Below, one piece after another: positions 39,399 to 48,895 of a stretch of DNA of 64,000 nt. The DNA lies in contig JAAWOG010000002.1 of the NCBI GenBank assembly GCA_022799355.1, positions 41,816 through 105,815 of the forward strand, written 5' to 3'. Within the stretch, counting starts at the first letter, position 1. Each line of letters starts with the position of its first letter. The position numbers were made by a program, and so were the translations under genes. The notes under the pieces are model-generated. The model made no database searches. It had not been told where the DNA came from and saw only the letters and a list, made by a program, of their open reading frames with translations. This DNA is from Lachnospiraceae bacterium. Lineage in GTDB: Bacteria > Bacillota > Clostridia > Lachnospirales > Lachnospiraceae.

Positions 39399-41573
39399 AT
39401 GGTCAGTTTTTATGTGTGCGGTCTTGTTTTTATGCCGATGGCGGGGGCGTTGTTGTCCTATGGGACAGGAAAAAAAGATAAGAAAGCCAGGGATTATTTT
39501 GTCGCCGGGGTGACGGTACTGGAATTTGTGCTGGCGGTACTTTTGCTGTTTCGGTATACATCGGGCAGTATGACAGAGAATATGACAAAGCTGTCAGAAA
39601 TATGCGGTATGGGGCTGAAATTTTCGGTAGATGGGTTTCGGGCTGTGTATGTCTGTATTGCGGCCTTTATGTGGATGGGAACCGCCCTGTTTTCCGTGGA
39701 ATACTTTGGACATTACAGGAACAGAAACCGCTATTATCTGTTTCAGCTTATTACGCTGGGGGCGACGGAGGCGATCTTTTTGTCGGCTGATCTGTATACG
39801 ACGTTTGTATTTTTTGAGATCATGTCCTTTGCCTCTTATGTCTGGGTAGCCCAGGATGAGAGGACACAGTCACTGCGGGCGGCAGGTACGTATCTGGCAG
39901 TGGCAGTGATCGGCGGACTGGTGATGCTGATGGGACTGTTTCTTTTGTATCATCAGGCGGGAACGTTGGAAATCGATAAGCTTTATGAGGCGTGCAGAGG
40001 GAAGGACGTCTATGCGGCGGCGCTCTGTATGCTGGTGGGATTTGGCGCCAAGGCGGGGATGTTTCCGCTGCATATCTGGCTGCCGAAGGCTCATCCGGTG
40101 GCGCCTGCGCCGGCAAGCGCTCTTTTGTCCGGTATTTTGACGAAAACCGGAATTTTCGGCATACTTGTGATCAGTTGTAAGATCTTCCTGCACAACGGGA
40201 TCTGGGGTACTTTTATTCTGATGCTGGGTGTGCTGACGATGACGGCAGGTGCGGTATTGGCGCTGTTTTCCATAGACTTTAAGAGAACCCTTGCCTGTTC
40301 CTCGGTTTCCCAGATCGGTTTTATCTTGGTAGGGATCGGAATGCAGGGACTGCTTGGAGAGGAAAACCTGCTGGCAGTGCGGGGAAGTTTCCTGCATATG
40401 GTGAATCATTCTCTGTTTAAACTGGTATTGTTTATGACGGCGGGTGTTATTTATATGAATCTGCATAAACTGGATTTAAACGAGATCAGAGGGTTTGGAC
40501 GGAAAAAACCGCTGCTTGCTTTTATCTATCTGATGGGAGCGCTGGGAATCGGCGGTATGCCTCTCTGGAGCGGCTATATCAGCAAGACGCTGCTGCATGA
40601 GAGCATTGTGGAATATACCGAAATACTGGCGGAACATCCGGGGAGCGCCGTTTTTTTCTCCGCAGGCGGCATGAAAGCGATAGAATGGGCGTTTCTGATC
40701 AGCGGCGGTTTGACCGTGGCGTATATGACGAAACTGTTTGTGGCGGTTTTTGTGGAACGAAACGCAGATGCCGCGGTGCAGGAGAGGTATGATGCACGGA
40801 AGGTTTATATGAATCCGCTCAGCGCGGCGGTTTTGACGGCGGCAAGTATTCTGTTTCCGGTAATGGGGCTGTTTTCCGGACTTACGATGGATAGACTGGC
40901 GGATCTGGGACAGGGCTTTATGGGGGCTGCGGAAGCCGGCGGAAAAGTAGCATACTTTAGTTTTGGAAACTTAAAAGGAGGCGCAACGTCCATTTTGATC
41001 GGGGCACTGCTCTATGTTGTGGTGGGACGGGGCTGGATGTTAAAACGGGCGGAACCTGAAAAAGATAAGGCCGGCAGTATATATCTGAACAGATGGCCGA
41101 AGCTTCTGGATCTGGAGGATTATCTTTACAGGCCTATCCTGCTGTTGATTCTGCCGACGGTCTGCGGCTGTATCTGCGGTATTTTAGATAAAATAACAAA
41201 TGTTACATCTAAATTTATGATTATTACGGGCGGAGCCGCCGCAGGATTTTTGAATACGATAACGGATGCCATGGTAGTTATTTTGCGAAAGACCATTTAC
41301 AGGGACCATACAAAGAAGGGCGAGCTGAAAGAAGGAAACGGGCTGACCTATGTTCTGGGCAGTGTGATAAATGCCATATGCGGACTTTTAAACCATACGT
41401 TGTGGCGCGGCAATCCGAGAGAGATCGATTACAGGCATAAACTGGCACTGGAGTACTGGAGCCGCAGAGAGACCATTTATATGATTACCAGGAGCCTTTC
41501 CTATGGACTGCTTTTGTTTTCCGTCGGGCTTTGTGCGACACTGATTTATTTGCTGGTGGGAACTCTGAAATAA
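39399..41573 (+). CDS. Proton-conducting antiporter-like subunit with C-terminal extension, paralog 4
   Basis: AKAGMFPLHIWLPKAHPVAPAPASALLSGILTKTGIF; FKRTLACSSVSQIGFILVGIG; start trimmed to ATG 39399. Confidence 0.9.
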   Translation: MVSFYVCGLVFMPMAGALLSYGTGKKDKKARDYFVAGVTVLEFVLAVLLLFRYTSGSMTENMTKLSEICGMGLKFSVDGFRAVYVCIAAFMWMGTALFSVEYFGHYRNRNRYYLFQLITLGATEAIFLSADLYTTFVFFEIMSFASYVWVAQDERTQSLRAAGTYLAVAVIGGLVMLMGLFLLYHQAGTLEIDKLYEACRGKDVYAAALCMLVGFGAKAGMFPLHIWLPKAHPVAPAPASALLSGILTKTGIFGILVISCKIFLHNGIWGTFILMLGVLTMTAGAVLALFSIDFKRTLACSSVSQIGFILVGIGMQGLLGEENLLAVRGSFLHMVNHSLFKLVLFMTAGVIYMNLHKLDLNEIRGFGRKKPLLAFIYLMGALGIGGMPLWSGYISKTLLHESIVEYTEILAEHPGSAVFFSAGGMKAIEWAFLISGGLTVAYMTKLFVAVFVERNADAAVQERYDARKVYMNPLSAAVLTAASILFPVMGLFSGLTMDRLADLGQGFMGAAEAGGKVAYFSFGNLKGGATSILIGALLYVVVGRGWMLKRAEPEKDKAGSIYLNRWPKLLDLEDYLYRPILLLILPTVCGCICGILDKITNVTSKFMIITGGAAAGFLNTITDAMVVILRKTIYRDHTKKGELKEGNGLTYVLGSVINAICGLLNHTLWRGNPREIDYRHKLALEYWSRRETIYMITRSLSYGLLLFSVGLCATLIYLLVGTLK

Positions 41574-41608
41574 AGAGGGCTGTTAATGATACTGAAAGGG
41601 AGGAGTGC

Positions 41609-42493
41609 ATGATGAAAAAACTTTTGTTGATCTATAATCCCGTCTCCGGCATGACGAAGACAAGGCTGAGCCTGCAAAAGGCGGTGGAGTTTTATGACAG
41701 TCAGGATTATCTCGTCACGGTCTGCCTTGTGAAAAGGCTGGAGGATTTTGATAAAGAGATAGATTTTAAATCTTTTGATTTGATTGTATGCAGCGGAGGG
41801 GACGGGACGCTGAATATTACGGTCTCTTTTCTACTGCGGAAAAATCTGCCCGCCCAGATTGCCTATATTCCTTCCGGCTCCACCAACGATTTTGCGTACA
41901 GCCTGGGGCTTTCGGGGGATATCGATGCATTGCTGCAAAATACCGTAAGCGGGGAGCCCAGGTGGATCGATGTGGGGCGTTTTAATGCATCCCGGTATTT
42001 TCTGTATGTGGCGGCGTTTGGTATTTTTACCAAGGTTTCCTATACCACATCCCAGAAAGTAAAGAATCTGTTGGGACATGCCGCCTATATTCTGGAAGGG
42101 ATTAAAAGCATTGCCGATTTAAAAAGCTATCATATGACAGCGCAGCTTGAGGGGGAAGAGGTAGAAGGCGACTATATTCTCGGTATGGTCACAAATTCTT
42201 TATCCATCGGCGGATTTAAAAATATTCTTCCGTCGGATACTGCCCTGGATGACGGGCTCTTTGAGATAGTGCTTGTGAAGATGCCGAAAAGCCTCGTCGC
42301 ATTGAACGAGATCGTTCTTTCGCTGCTGAGCGATAAACCGGAAGATAACCAGCATATTTTTTACAGAAAGGCTTCCGGGGTGATACTGCGCTCGGAAGAG
42401 AAAATATCCTGGGCGCTGGACGGGGAGTTCGGAGGCGAGGAGGATGTTGTGCGGATCGAGAACAGGAGAAAGCTGCTCTCGATCGTATGCTGA
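41609..42493 (+). CDS. Diacylglycerol/lipid kinase family protein
   Basis: LLIYNPVSGMTKTR, VCSGGDGTLNITVSFLL, YIPSGSTNDFAYSLGL. Confidence 0.93.
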   Translation: MMKKLLLIYNPVSGMTKTRLSLQKAVEFYDSQDYLVTVCLVKRLEDFDKEIDFKSFDLIVCSGGDGTLNITVSFLLRKNLPAQIAYIPSGSTNDFAYSLGLSGDIDALLQNTVSGEPRWIDVGRFNASRYFLYVAAFGIFTKVSYTTSQKVKNLLGHAAYILEGIKSIADLKSYHMTAQLEGEEVEGDYILGMVTNSLSIGGFKNILPSDTALDDGLFEIVLVKMPKSLVALNEIVLSLLSDKPEDNQHIFYRKASGVILRSEEKISWALDGEFGGEEDVVRIENRRKLLSIVC

Positions 42494-42497
42494 AAAA

Positions 42498-44183
42498 TCA
42501 GGGAATCACATCCGTCTGAGCCGGAGGCTGTAAGGGATCTGCTCCATCTTCCGGCGGAACCTGCACATCGGGAGAGGGAAGTATCGTACCCTCCTGAGGG
42601 GGAAGTACCGTACCATCCTGAGGAGGAAGTACCATACCGTCCTGGGGAGGAAGTACGACGGGAGGCTCCGGAGTGGCGGGTACGGATGGTACGGCCGGCA
42701 CGGATACCTTTTCACCGGAGAGGTTGGTGGCCTGTTTTTGTTCCGTGCCGCTCAGATGATAGCATAAAACAGGAATCCCCTGTTCAATATTTTCAAAGAT
42801 CGTCTCCGCTACGGAGGGGGGAAGGTTGATACATCCGTGGGAACCGTTTGTCTTGTAAATGGAAGCGCCGAAAGTAGAGCGCCAGGAACTGTCGTGCATA
42901 CCGATATTTCCGTTAAAGGGCATCCAGTAAGAGACCGGCGTTCTGTAATTTTCTCCTTTCAAAGTAGCGTTTCGTTCCTTGTAGGTAAGGGAGTAGGCGC
43001 CGTCCGGCGTGGCATTGCCGCGGGAAGGATTTCCGGATACAAAATCGGATTCCACAATAAGTTCCCCGTCTTTGTAAAAAAATAGATGCTGTGCGGTCAG
43101 ATTGATCTCCACATAGGTATTGCCGTAATCCGGACCGTCATGGCTTTCCGCCTCCAACAGATAAGCGGGTTCCCTGCTGGTGCTTTCGCCGTTGCGGATA
43201 ATTTCCATCAGAGCATTCACTTCCGCTTCTTTATCGATCATCCACCCATAATAGCCGTTTTTGATCGTGACCGTTTCTCCGTATGAAGTTTCCAGTGTTT
43301 TGGAGGAGTAGGCAGTATTATACTTTTTGGCAAGACTTTTTACATACTCGACAACGGCCTCGCGGTCAATCGAACGTTTTCCGCTTTTGTTCAGAGATAT
43401 CCATTCGGAAAGGGTATTGCCGTCCAGAACTTCGGACCGGCTGCCAAACTGATAAGTGACAGTCATGTCAGAATAACCCTGGAACAGAGCAAGGCGCTCT
43501 GCCAGGGTTGGATCATCAAAAGAGTATCTGGGAGGCTTGTAAACACCGACCTCGTTCAGCAAAAGGGTATCTTCAAGGCGGCAGATTGCCTCGGCAGCCG
43601 CCTCATAAAGTTTGTCAGGCAGAATTTCCGTGCCGGCTACCTCCGGGACGATTTTATAACCGCTGTCCTTGTCATAGGTGATATAAGCATTCTCCGGTGC
43701 CGTCCATTGTCCCTTATCCATACAGTCCAGTGCTTCAATGGCAGAGCGGAGTTTTTCCTGATCGTATTGCATATTCAGGGTATATTCTTTTTCACGAAAA
43801 GCCTGAAGTCCCCAGGTCAGCGGAATCTGACTATCCAGCAGAGACCGCAGCGAATTTTCATCTTCCAGACAAAGCCCGATCGCTTTGCCGGATATCTGCT
43901 CGGTGGCGTCTCCGTTTTCTCCTATGGTTAATATGTAATCTGAGGCGAGAGTGTTGATCGCAGTCTGTGCGCCCGCCAGATTAAGTCCGGAGACATTGAC
44001 GCCGTTTATGATAGTGCCGGGAAAGAAAACATCCCGGTATGCGTTGCCCATCAGAAAATACAGAACGGCAACAGCCAGAAATATACCTGCCAGAGTAATC
44101 TGTAATTTAGAGAACCCGGACTGAGAGGTACCGCTTTTCGGCGCCTCTTTCGTTTTTTTATTTGATTTTTTTGTCTCCCCCAT
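42498..44183 (-). CDS. L,D-transpeptidase (YkuD) with peptidoglycan-binding-like N-terminal region and proline-rich tail
   Basis: TM anchor; YkuD motif HDSSWRSTFGASIYKTNGSHGCINLPP; C-terminal VLPPQDG tandem repeats. Confidence 0.9.
   Translation of the reverse strand: MGETKKSNKKTKEAPKSGTSQSGFSKLQITLAGIFLAVAVLYFLMGNAYRDVFFPGTIINGVNVSGLNLAGAQTAINTLASDYILTIGENGDATEQISGKAIGLCLEDENSLRSLLDSQIPLTWGLQAFREKEYTLNMQYDQEKLRSAIEALDCMDKGQWTAPENAYITYDKDSGYKIVPEVAGTEILPDKLYEAAAEAICRLEDTLLLNEVGVYKPPRYSFDDPTLAERLALFQGYSDMTVTYQFGSRSEVLDGNTLSEWISLNKSGKRSIDREAVVEYVKSLAKKYNTAYSSKTLETSYGETVTIKNGYYGWMIDKEAEVNALMEIIRNGESTSREPAYLLEAESHDGPDYGNTYVEINLTAQHLFFYKDGELIVESDFVSGNPSRGNATPDGAYSLTYKERNATLKGENYRTPVSYWMPFNGNIGMHDSSWRSTFGASIYKTNGSHGCINLPPSVAETIFENIEQGIPVLCYHLSGTEQKQATNLSGEKVSVPAVPSVPATPEPPVVLPPQDGMVLPPQDGTVLPPQEGTILPSPDVQVPPEDGADPLQPPAQTDVIP
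42577..42660 (-). repeat. About 24-bp tandem repeat encoding (V/I)LPPQ(D/E)G(x)
   Basis: Successive GGAAGTAyCrTACCrTCCTGrGG units in frame within the transpeptidase C-terminus. Confidence 0.75.
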
Positions 44184-44268
44184 CTGTGTGGCTGCCTCTC
44201 TTATCTCAAAATAGTTCTTTCTTTCCAATTATATGATGATATCGGAAGGAAAAGGTTTTTGTTTCTCT

Positions 44269-44355
44269 AAAAACCCTAAAAAAATAAAACGGGCTAAACA
44301 GAAATGGCAGCAGAAATATTATCCTGCCGCCATACTTTTATTTTAGGTTTTTTCT
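44269..44355. terminator. Long imperfect hairpin / bidirectional terminator between rubredoxin and L,D-transpeptidase genes
   Basis: AAAAACCCTAAAAAAATAAAA ... TTTTATTTTAGGTTTTT arms, with inner arms ATGGCAGCAG / CTGCCGCCAT. Confidence 0.5.
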
Positions 44356-44406
44356 GTACCGCGTTTGAGCATGACAGAATCTTTTGTTCTTATGATCGGA
44401 AAATTT

Positions 44407-44577
44407 TAGGGTGTCTCTACAACCTTTTTGAACATGGATTTGTCAATACCGCAAACAGGGCATACCCAGTTATCCGGCAGGTCCGTAAAAGCTGTTCCGG
44501 CAGCTATGCCATGTTCGGGATCACCTTTCACGGGATCATAAGTGTATCCGCAGGGATTGCAAAAATATTTGTCCATT
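44407..44577 (-). CDS. Rubredoxin (56 aa; below the ORF-track length cutoff)
   Basis: Translated by eye: [56 protein letters not shown]; two CxxCG knuckles; RBS upstream. Confidence 0.93.
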
Positions 44578-44666
44578 TTAAAATCTCCTTATCGTTTGTA
44601 TTTATTTTAGTAGCGATCAGATCGTAATATTACAAAAAACAAAAGCATCTTTTCGGCAAACCGGGA

Positions 44667-45206
44667 TTAGCCAAAATATCTGTCCAACAACCCTTTGAAT
44701 GCTTTGCCGTGACGAGCCTCGTCGCGGGCCATTTCGTGAACGGTATCATGGATAGCATCGAGGTTTGCTGCTTTTGCTCTCTTTGCAAGATCAAACTTAC
44801 CGGCAGTAGCACCGTTCTCAGCCTCTATTCTCATTTCGAGGTTCTTCTTGGTGGAATCTGTTACCACTTCACCAAGCAGCTCTGCAAATTTAGCAGCGTG
44901 CTCAGCCTCTTCATAAGCAGCCTTCTCCCAGTACAGTCCGATTTCAGGATAGCCTTCTCTGTGAGCTACTCTTGCCATTGCAAGATACATACCAACTTCG
45001 GAGCACTCGCCGTTAAAGTTTGCTCTCAGATCCTCGATGATATCTTCGGAAACGCCTTTAGCTACGCCTACAACATGCTCTGCAGCCCATGTCAGCTCAC
45101 CAGCCTGCGCCGTAAATTTTTCAGGACCTACACCACACTGAGGACATTTCTCGGGGGGCTGATCTCCTTCATGAACATAACCGCATACCTGACATACAAA
45201 TTTCAT
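44667..45206 (-). CDS. rbr: Rubrerythrin family protein
   Basis: N-terminal rubredoxin-like [25 protein letters not shown]; diiron ferritin-like helices with [35 protein letters not shown] and EARHGKAF; start trimmed to 45206. Confidence 0.92.
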   Translation of the reverse strand: MKFVCQVCGYVHEGDQPPEKCPQCGVGPEKFTAQAGELTWAAEHVVGVAKGVSEDIIEDLRANFNGECSEVGMYLAMARVAHREGYPEIGLYWEKAAYEEAEHAAKFAELLGEVVTDSTKKNLEMRIEAENGATAGKFDLAKRAKAANLDAIHDTVHEMARDEARHGKAFKGLLDRYFG

Positions 45207-45312
45207 TGTTTTTCTCCTTTTCTTTTTAAGATGATTATATTTTAACCGGAAAAGTACCCGGTTGTAAACGCTTTTTCTGATGTTTTGGATATTTTTGGAA
45301 GTTTTTCTGTCT

Positions 45313-45714
45313 TCAGTTTTCGGGGGTATCCGCTTTTTTGCAGCAATTTCCGCATATGCCGTAAAAATAGGTAATATGCCCCGCGATCTGCCCGTCAAAA
45401 TTGACGCCGGCAATATCTTTTATGGTATCAATATTCTGCATCTGCAGATCGATTACGCTGCCGCATTCTTTACAGATAAAATGGTAGTGTGGGAAAGTCT
45501 TTGCGTCAAAATGATCCACACCATCCCCCACATTCAGTTTTCGGATTTCACCGAGATCCGTCAGAAGCTGAAGGTTCCGGTATACCGTACCGAGGCTGAT
45601 ATTAGGAAAGGTTTCCCGGACATCCATATAGACCATATCTGCCGTGGGGTGATCCTCCCTGTTCATAAGACAGTCTTTGATCACTTCCCGCTGCCTGCTG
45701 TATTTCAGTGCCAT
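45313..45714 (-). CDS. Fur-family regulator, PerR-like
   Basis: [65 protein letters not shown]-terminus; next to rubrerythrin. Confidence 0.88.
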   Translation of the reverse strand: MALKYSRQREVIKDCLMNREDHPTADMVYMDVRETFPNISLGTVYRNLQLLTDLGEIRKLNVGDGVDHFDAKTFPHYHFICKECGSVIDLQMQNIDTIKDIAGVNFDGQIAGHITYFYGICGNCCKKADTPEN

Positions 45715-45783
45715 GTCGTCTCCTTAATAAAGTGAGCATAAATTTATCCATAGAATAGTTCACACTTACTTTTTAAAAATAGG

Positions 45784-45826
45784 AATGATTACTATTTTAA
45801 TATAGCATAATTTTTCGACTTGTCAA
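45784..45826 (-). promoter_or_regulatory. Promoter of the PerR-like gene with Fur/PerR-box-like sequence
   Basis: Minus strand TTGACA-N16-TATATT followed by AATAGTAATCATT. Confidence 0.5.
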
Positions 45827-45933
45827 CACCTGTACTTATTTTTATATTTTTTTAAGAAGATTATTCTTCTCTTTTTACCAAAGGCGGATAAGAATATGTT
45901 ATACTGTTTACAAAATTCGGGGAAATAATAAGT

Positions 45934-47148
45934 ATGAAATTAAAAACGAGATTATTAATTGCATTTTTAGTTATGATATTCGTACCGCTGTTATTGACAA
46001 CGGTAGCGTTCTGGAGTATCGGTGCGGTCATCAGGGGACAGGAGTTAGGAACTCCGATGGATGATCCGGAGATGTTTTTATATGCCAGAGAGCTGATCGC
46101 GCCGAATTTTTTGTTTTCCATGGCGGTGGCAATCGCAGCCATTCTTGTATTTACGGCGCTTGTACTGAGCGTCTGGATTTATTCGAGTGTGTTTAACCCG
46201 GTGCAGGAACTGAATATTGCCATGAAAAATATCGCGGAGGGAAATCTGGATTATCAGGTGCCCTCGCCGGAACATAAGCAAAAAGGGGAGATAGCGGAAC
46301 TTGCGGTCAATTATGAAGATATGCGGCTCCGGCTCAAGGAATCCACGGAAGAAAAATTACAGCGTGAGAATCAGAATAAGGAACTGATCACCAATATATC
46401 CCATGACTTAAAAACGCCGATTACCGCAATCAAGGGCTACGTCGAAGGAATTATGGACGGTATTGCCAACACACCAGAAAAAATGGATAAATATATCCGT
46501 ACGATCTATAATAAGGCTAACGATATGGATCGGCTGATCAATGAACTTTCCCTCTATTCCGGTATCGATTCCAACCGGATACCTTATAACTTCCATCGTC
46601 TGAACGTGGCGGACTATTTTCAGGATTGCCTTGAGGAAGTGGGACTGGATTTGGAATCTGAGGACATTGAGTTGAGTTATTCCAATCTGGTGACGCCGGA
46701 AACAGTCGTGATCGCAGATCCCGAACAACTGAAACGGGTGGTAAATAATATTATCAGCAACAGTGTGAAATATCAGGATAAGAAACCGGGGAGTATTGAT
46801 ATCCGTATTCTGGATGAGATAGATTCCATCCGCATTGAGATTGAAGATAACGGCAGAGGCATTGCCCAGAGAGACCTGCCAAAGATATTTGAAAGGTTTT
46901 ACCGCACGGATGCCTCCCGCAATTCCACAAAAGGCGGCAGCGGCATCGGACTCTCGATTGTAAAAAAGATCGTGGAGGACCATGGCGGATATATCTGGGC
47001 AACCAGCAAAGAGGGTGAGGGAACCTGTATGCACATCGTACTGAGAAAATACGAAGAGGTGAACCAGGAGCCGAAGAGTGTTGCCGTTGACGGTGCGGTG
47101 CCGGAGGCGGGGCGAAAAAAGAAATCGGACCAGACAGTGGGAACTTAA
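45934..47148 (+). CDS. HAMP-containing sensor histidine kinase
   Basis: HAMP-like NPVQELNIAMKNIAEGNLDYQV; H-box ITNISHDLKTPITAIKGYVEGI; N/G boxes. Confidence 0.94.
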   Translation: MKLKTRLLIAFLVMIFVPLLLTTVAFWSIGAVIRGQELGTPMDDPEMFLYARELIAPNFLFSMAVAIAAILVFTALVLSVWIYSSVFNPVQELNIAMKNIAEGNLDYQVPSPEHKQKGEIAELAVNYEDMRLRLKESTEEKLQRENQNKELITNISHDLKTPITAIKGYVEGIMDGIANTPEKMDKYIRTIYNKANDMDRLINELSLYSGIDSNRIPYNFHRLNVADYFQDCLEEVGLDLESEDIELSYSNLVTPETVVIADPEQLKRVVNNIISNSVKYQDKKPGSIDIRILDEIDSIRIEIEDNGRGIAQRDLPKIFERFYRTDASRNSTKGGSGIGLSIVKKIVEDHGGYIWATSKEGEGTCMHIVLRKYEEVNQEPKSVAVDGAVPEAGRKKKSDQTVGT

Positions 47149-47197
47149 AGGACCAGGCGGAAACAGAAATGAAAGATCAGAGAAAGGCAGGAGTATT

Positions 47198-47887
47198 ATG
47201 AGTAAGATTTTGATCATTGAAGACGAAGAAGCGATTGCGGATCTGGAGAAGGATTATCTGGAACTGAGCGATTTTCAGGTGCATATTGAAAACAGCGGGG
47301 ACAGTGGATTAGAGGCGGCTCTGGCGGAAGAATTTGATCTGGTTATTCTGGACCTTATGCTGCCGGGCATGGATGGATTTGACGTCTGTAAAAGAATCCG
47401 TGAAAAGAAAAATATCCCTATTTTAATGGTATCGGCAAAAAAAGATGATATTGATAAGATCAGAGGACTTGGTCTGGGGGCCGATGATTATATGACGAAA
47501 CCGTTCAGCCCCAGTGAACTGGTAGCGCGCGTAAAGGCGCATATGGCACGGTATGACAGGCTGGTGGGCTCCGCCTTAAAGAGCAATGATATCGTGGAGA
47601 TCCGGGGCATCAAGATTGACAAGACCGCCCGCCGGGTATGGATAGACGGAGAGGAGAAGACCTTTACCACAAAAGAATTTGATCTGCTCACCTTCCTTGC
47701 CGAAAATCCGAACCATGTCTATACAAAAGAAGAACTGTTCCGCGAAATCTGGGATATGGACTCTATCGGCGACATCGCCACGGTAACGGTGCATATCAAA
47801 AAGATCCGCGAAAAAATAGAGTTTGATACTTCAAAACCGCAGTATATAGAAACCATTTGGGGAGTGGGCTACAGATTCAAAGTGTAA
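47198..47887 (+). CDS. OmpR-family response regulator
   Basis: MSKILIIEDEEAIADLEKDYL; DLVILDLMLPGMDGFDVC; winged-helix C-terminus VTVHIKKIREKIE...YIETIWGVGYRFKV. Confidence 0.95.
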   Translation: MSKILIIEDEEAIADLEKDYLELSDFQVHIENSGDSGLEAALAEEFDLVILDLMLPGMDGFDVCKRIREKKNIPILMVSAKKDDIDKIRGLGLGADDYMTKPFSPSELVARVKAHMARYDRLVGSALKSNDIVEIRGIKIDKTARRVWIDGEEKTFTTKEFDLLTFLAENPNHVYTKEELFREIWDMDSIGDIATVTVHIKKIREKIEFDTSKPQYIETIWGVGYRFKV

Positions 47888-47905
47888 TCCATCGGGCCCG
47901 GGTTG

Positions 47906-47949
47906 ATGCGGTCAGGGTAATTGTGACAACGCCGTTACCCTGACCGCAT
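47906..47949. terminator. Hairpin between convergent genes
   Basis: ATGCGGTCAGGGTAA / TTACCCTGACCGCAT, 15-bp perfect stem. Confidence 0.6.
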
Positions 47950-47979
47950 ACCTGTTATCCTGACGCATCATGCTCCTTT

Positions 47980-48843
47980 TTAGTCGTTGGGGCGCTGATA
48001 AAACCGCCCCGTAAGTTGCTGCGTATTCATCGTATTAATAAAGGCATTCTTGTCGATTTCTTTTGTTTTTTTAATGACTGACTTGATTTCATCCCTTCCC
48101 ACAACCGAATAGAGCATATTGCATTCCTGTTTTTTATAGCAGCCAATGCCCTTAAAGAGCGTTGCGTCATGGTTTGTATTTTCCCGGATCTCCTGGTAAA
48201 TCTCATCCGGTTTGGAGGTGATGATAAGCAGCGTCTGTTTCTGATAACGCTTGTAGAGAAAATGCAGCACCTGAGTGGAAGTATACTGAAAAATAATGGA
48301 ATAAAGTGCTTCCTCCCAGCCGAACAGATATCCTGCGATCATAAGAATAATACAGTTTGCCGCAAAAATATAATTCCATGTCTCAATACCGTATCTTTCC
48401 GAAAAGAAGATGGCAATAAAATCGGTGCCGCCGCTGGTAGCGTTGGCATAGAGACAAAGGGAGATGGAAAAGGCATTTAAAATGCCACCGAATACACTGA
48501 CAAGAAGAATATCATCCGTCATTTGAAAACCGGACAGAATATCTGTAAAAATACCGGTCAGTATAATCATCAGACAGGAATATCCGGTAAATTTTTTCCC
48601 TATATATTTAAAACTGATGATAACCGGAACGGCATTCAGGGAAAAATTGATCAGGGAATAGGAAAGTTCAAGATTCCAGAAATGTCTGGCGATCTGCTGC
48701 AAAAGCAGCGTAAGCCCGCTGAATCCGCCCGGGAGAAGATCCCCGGCGCGGACAAAACTTTTAATGTTCATAGCCATCAGAAAGGAGGCGGTAATAATCA
48801 GCGCCGTCCTTTTTGTGTCATCTAAAAGGGTATTCTTTTTCAT
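47980..48843 (-). CDS. YitT family (DUF2179) membrane protein
   Basis: GDLLPGGFSGLTLLLQQI, ATSGGTDFIAIFFSERYG; C-terminal DUF2179-like domain. Confidence 0.9.
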   Translation of the reverse strand: MKKNTLLDDTKRTALIITASFLMAMNIKSFVRAGDLLPGGFSGLTLLLQQIARHFWNLELSYSLINFSLNAVPVIISFKYIGKKFTGYSCLMIILTGIFTDILSGFQMTDDILLVSVFGGILNAFSISLCLYANATSGGTDFIAIFFSERYGIETWNYIFAANCIILMIAGYLFGWEEALYSIIFQYTSTQVLHFLYKRYQKQTLLIITSKPDEIYQEIRENTNHDATLFKGIGCYKKQECNMLYSVVGRDEIKSVIKKTKEIDKNAFINTMNTQQLTGRFYQRPND

Positions 48844-48895
48844 AATAACTTATGCCTCTCTGCCTCTTTATGTCCGTAATTGTTTTTGTCGGATG

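Noticed and set aside
44304-44627. 107-aa plus-strand ORF
   Set aside because: Antisense to the rubredoxin gene, which has clear CxxCG motifs.
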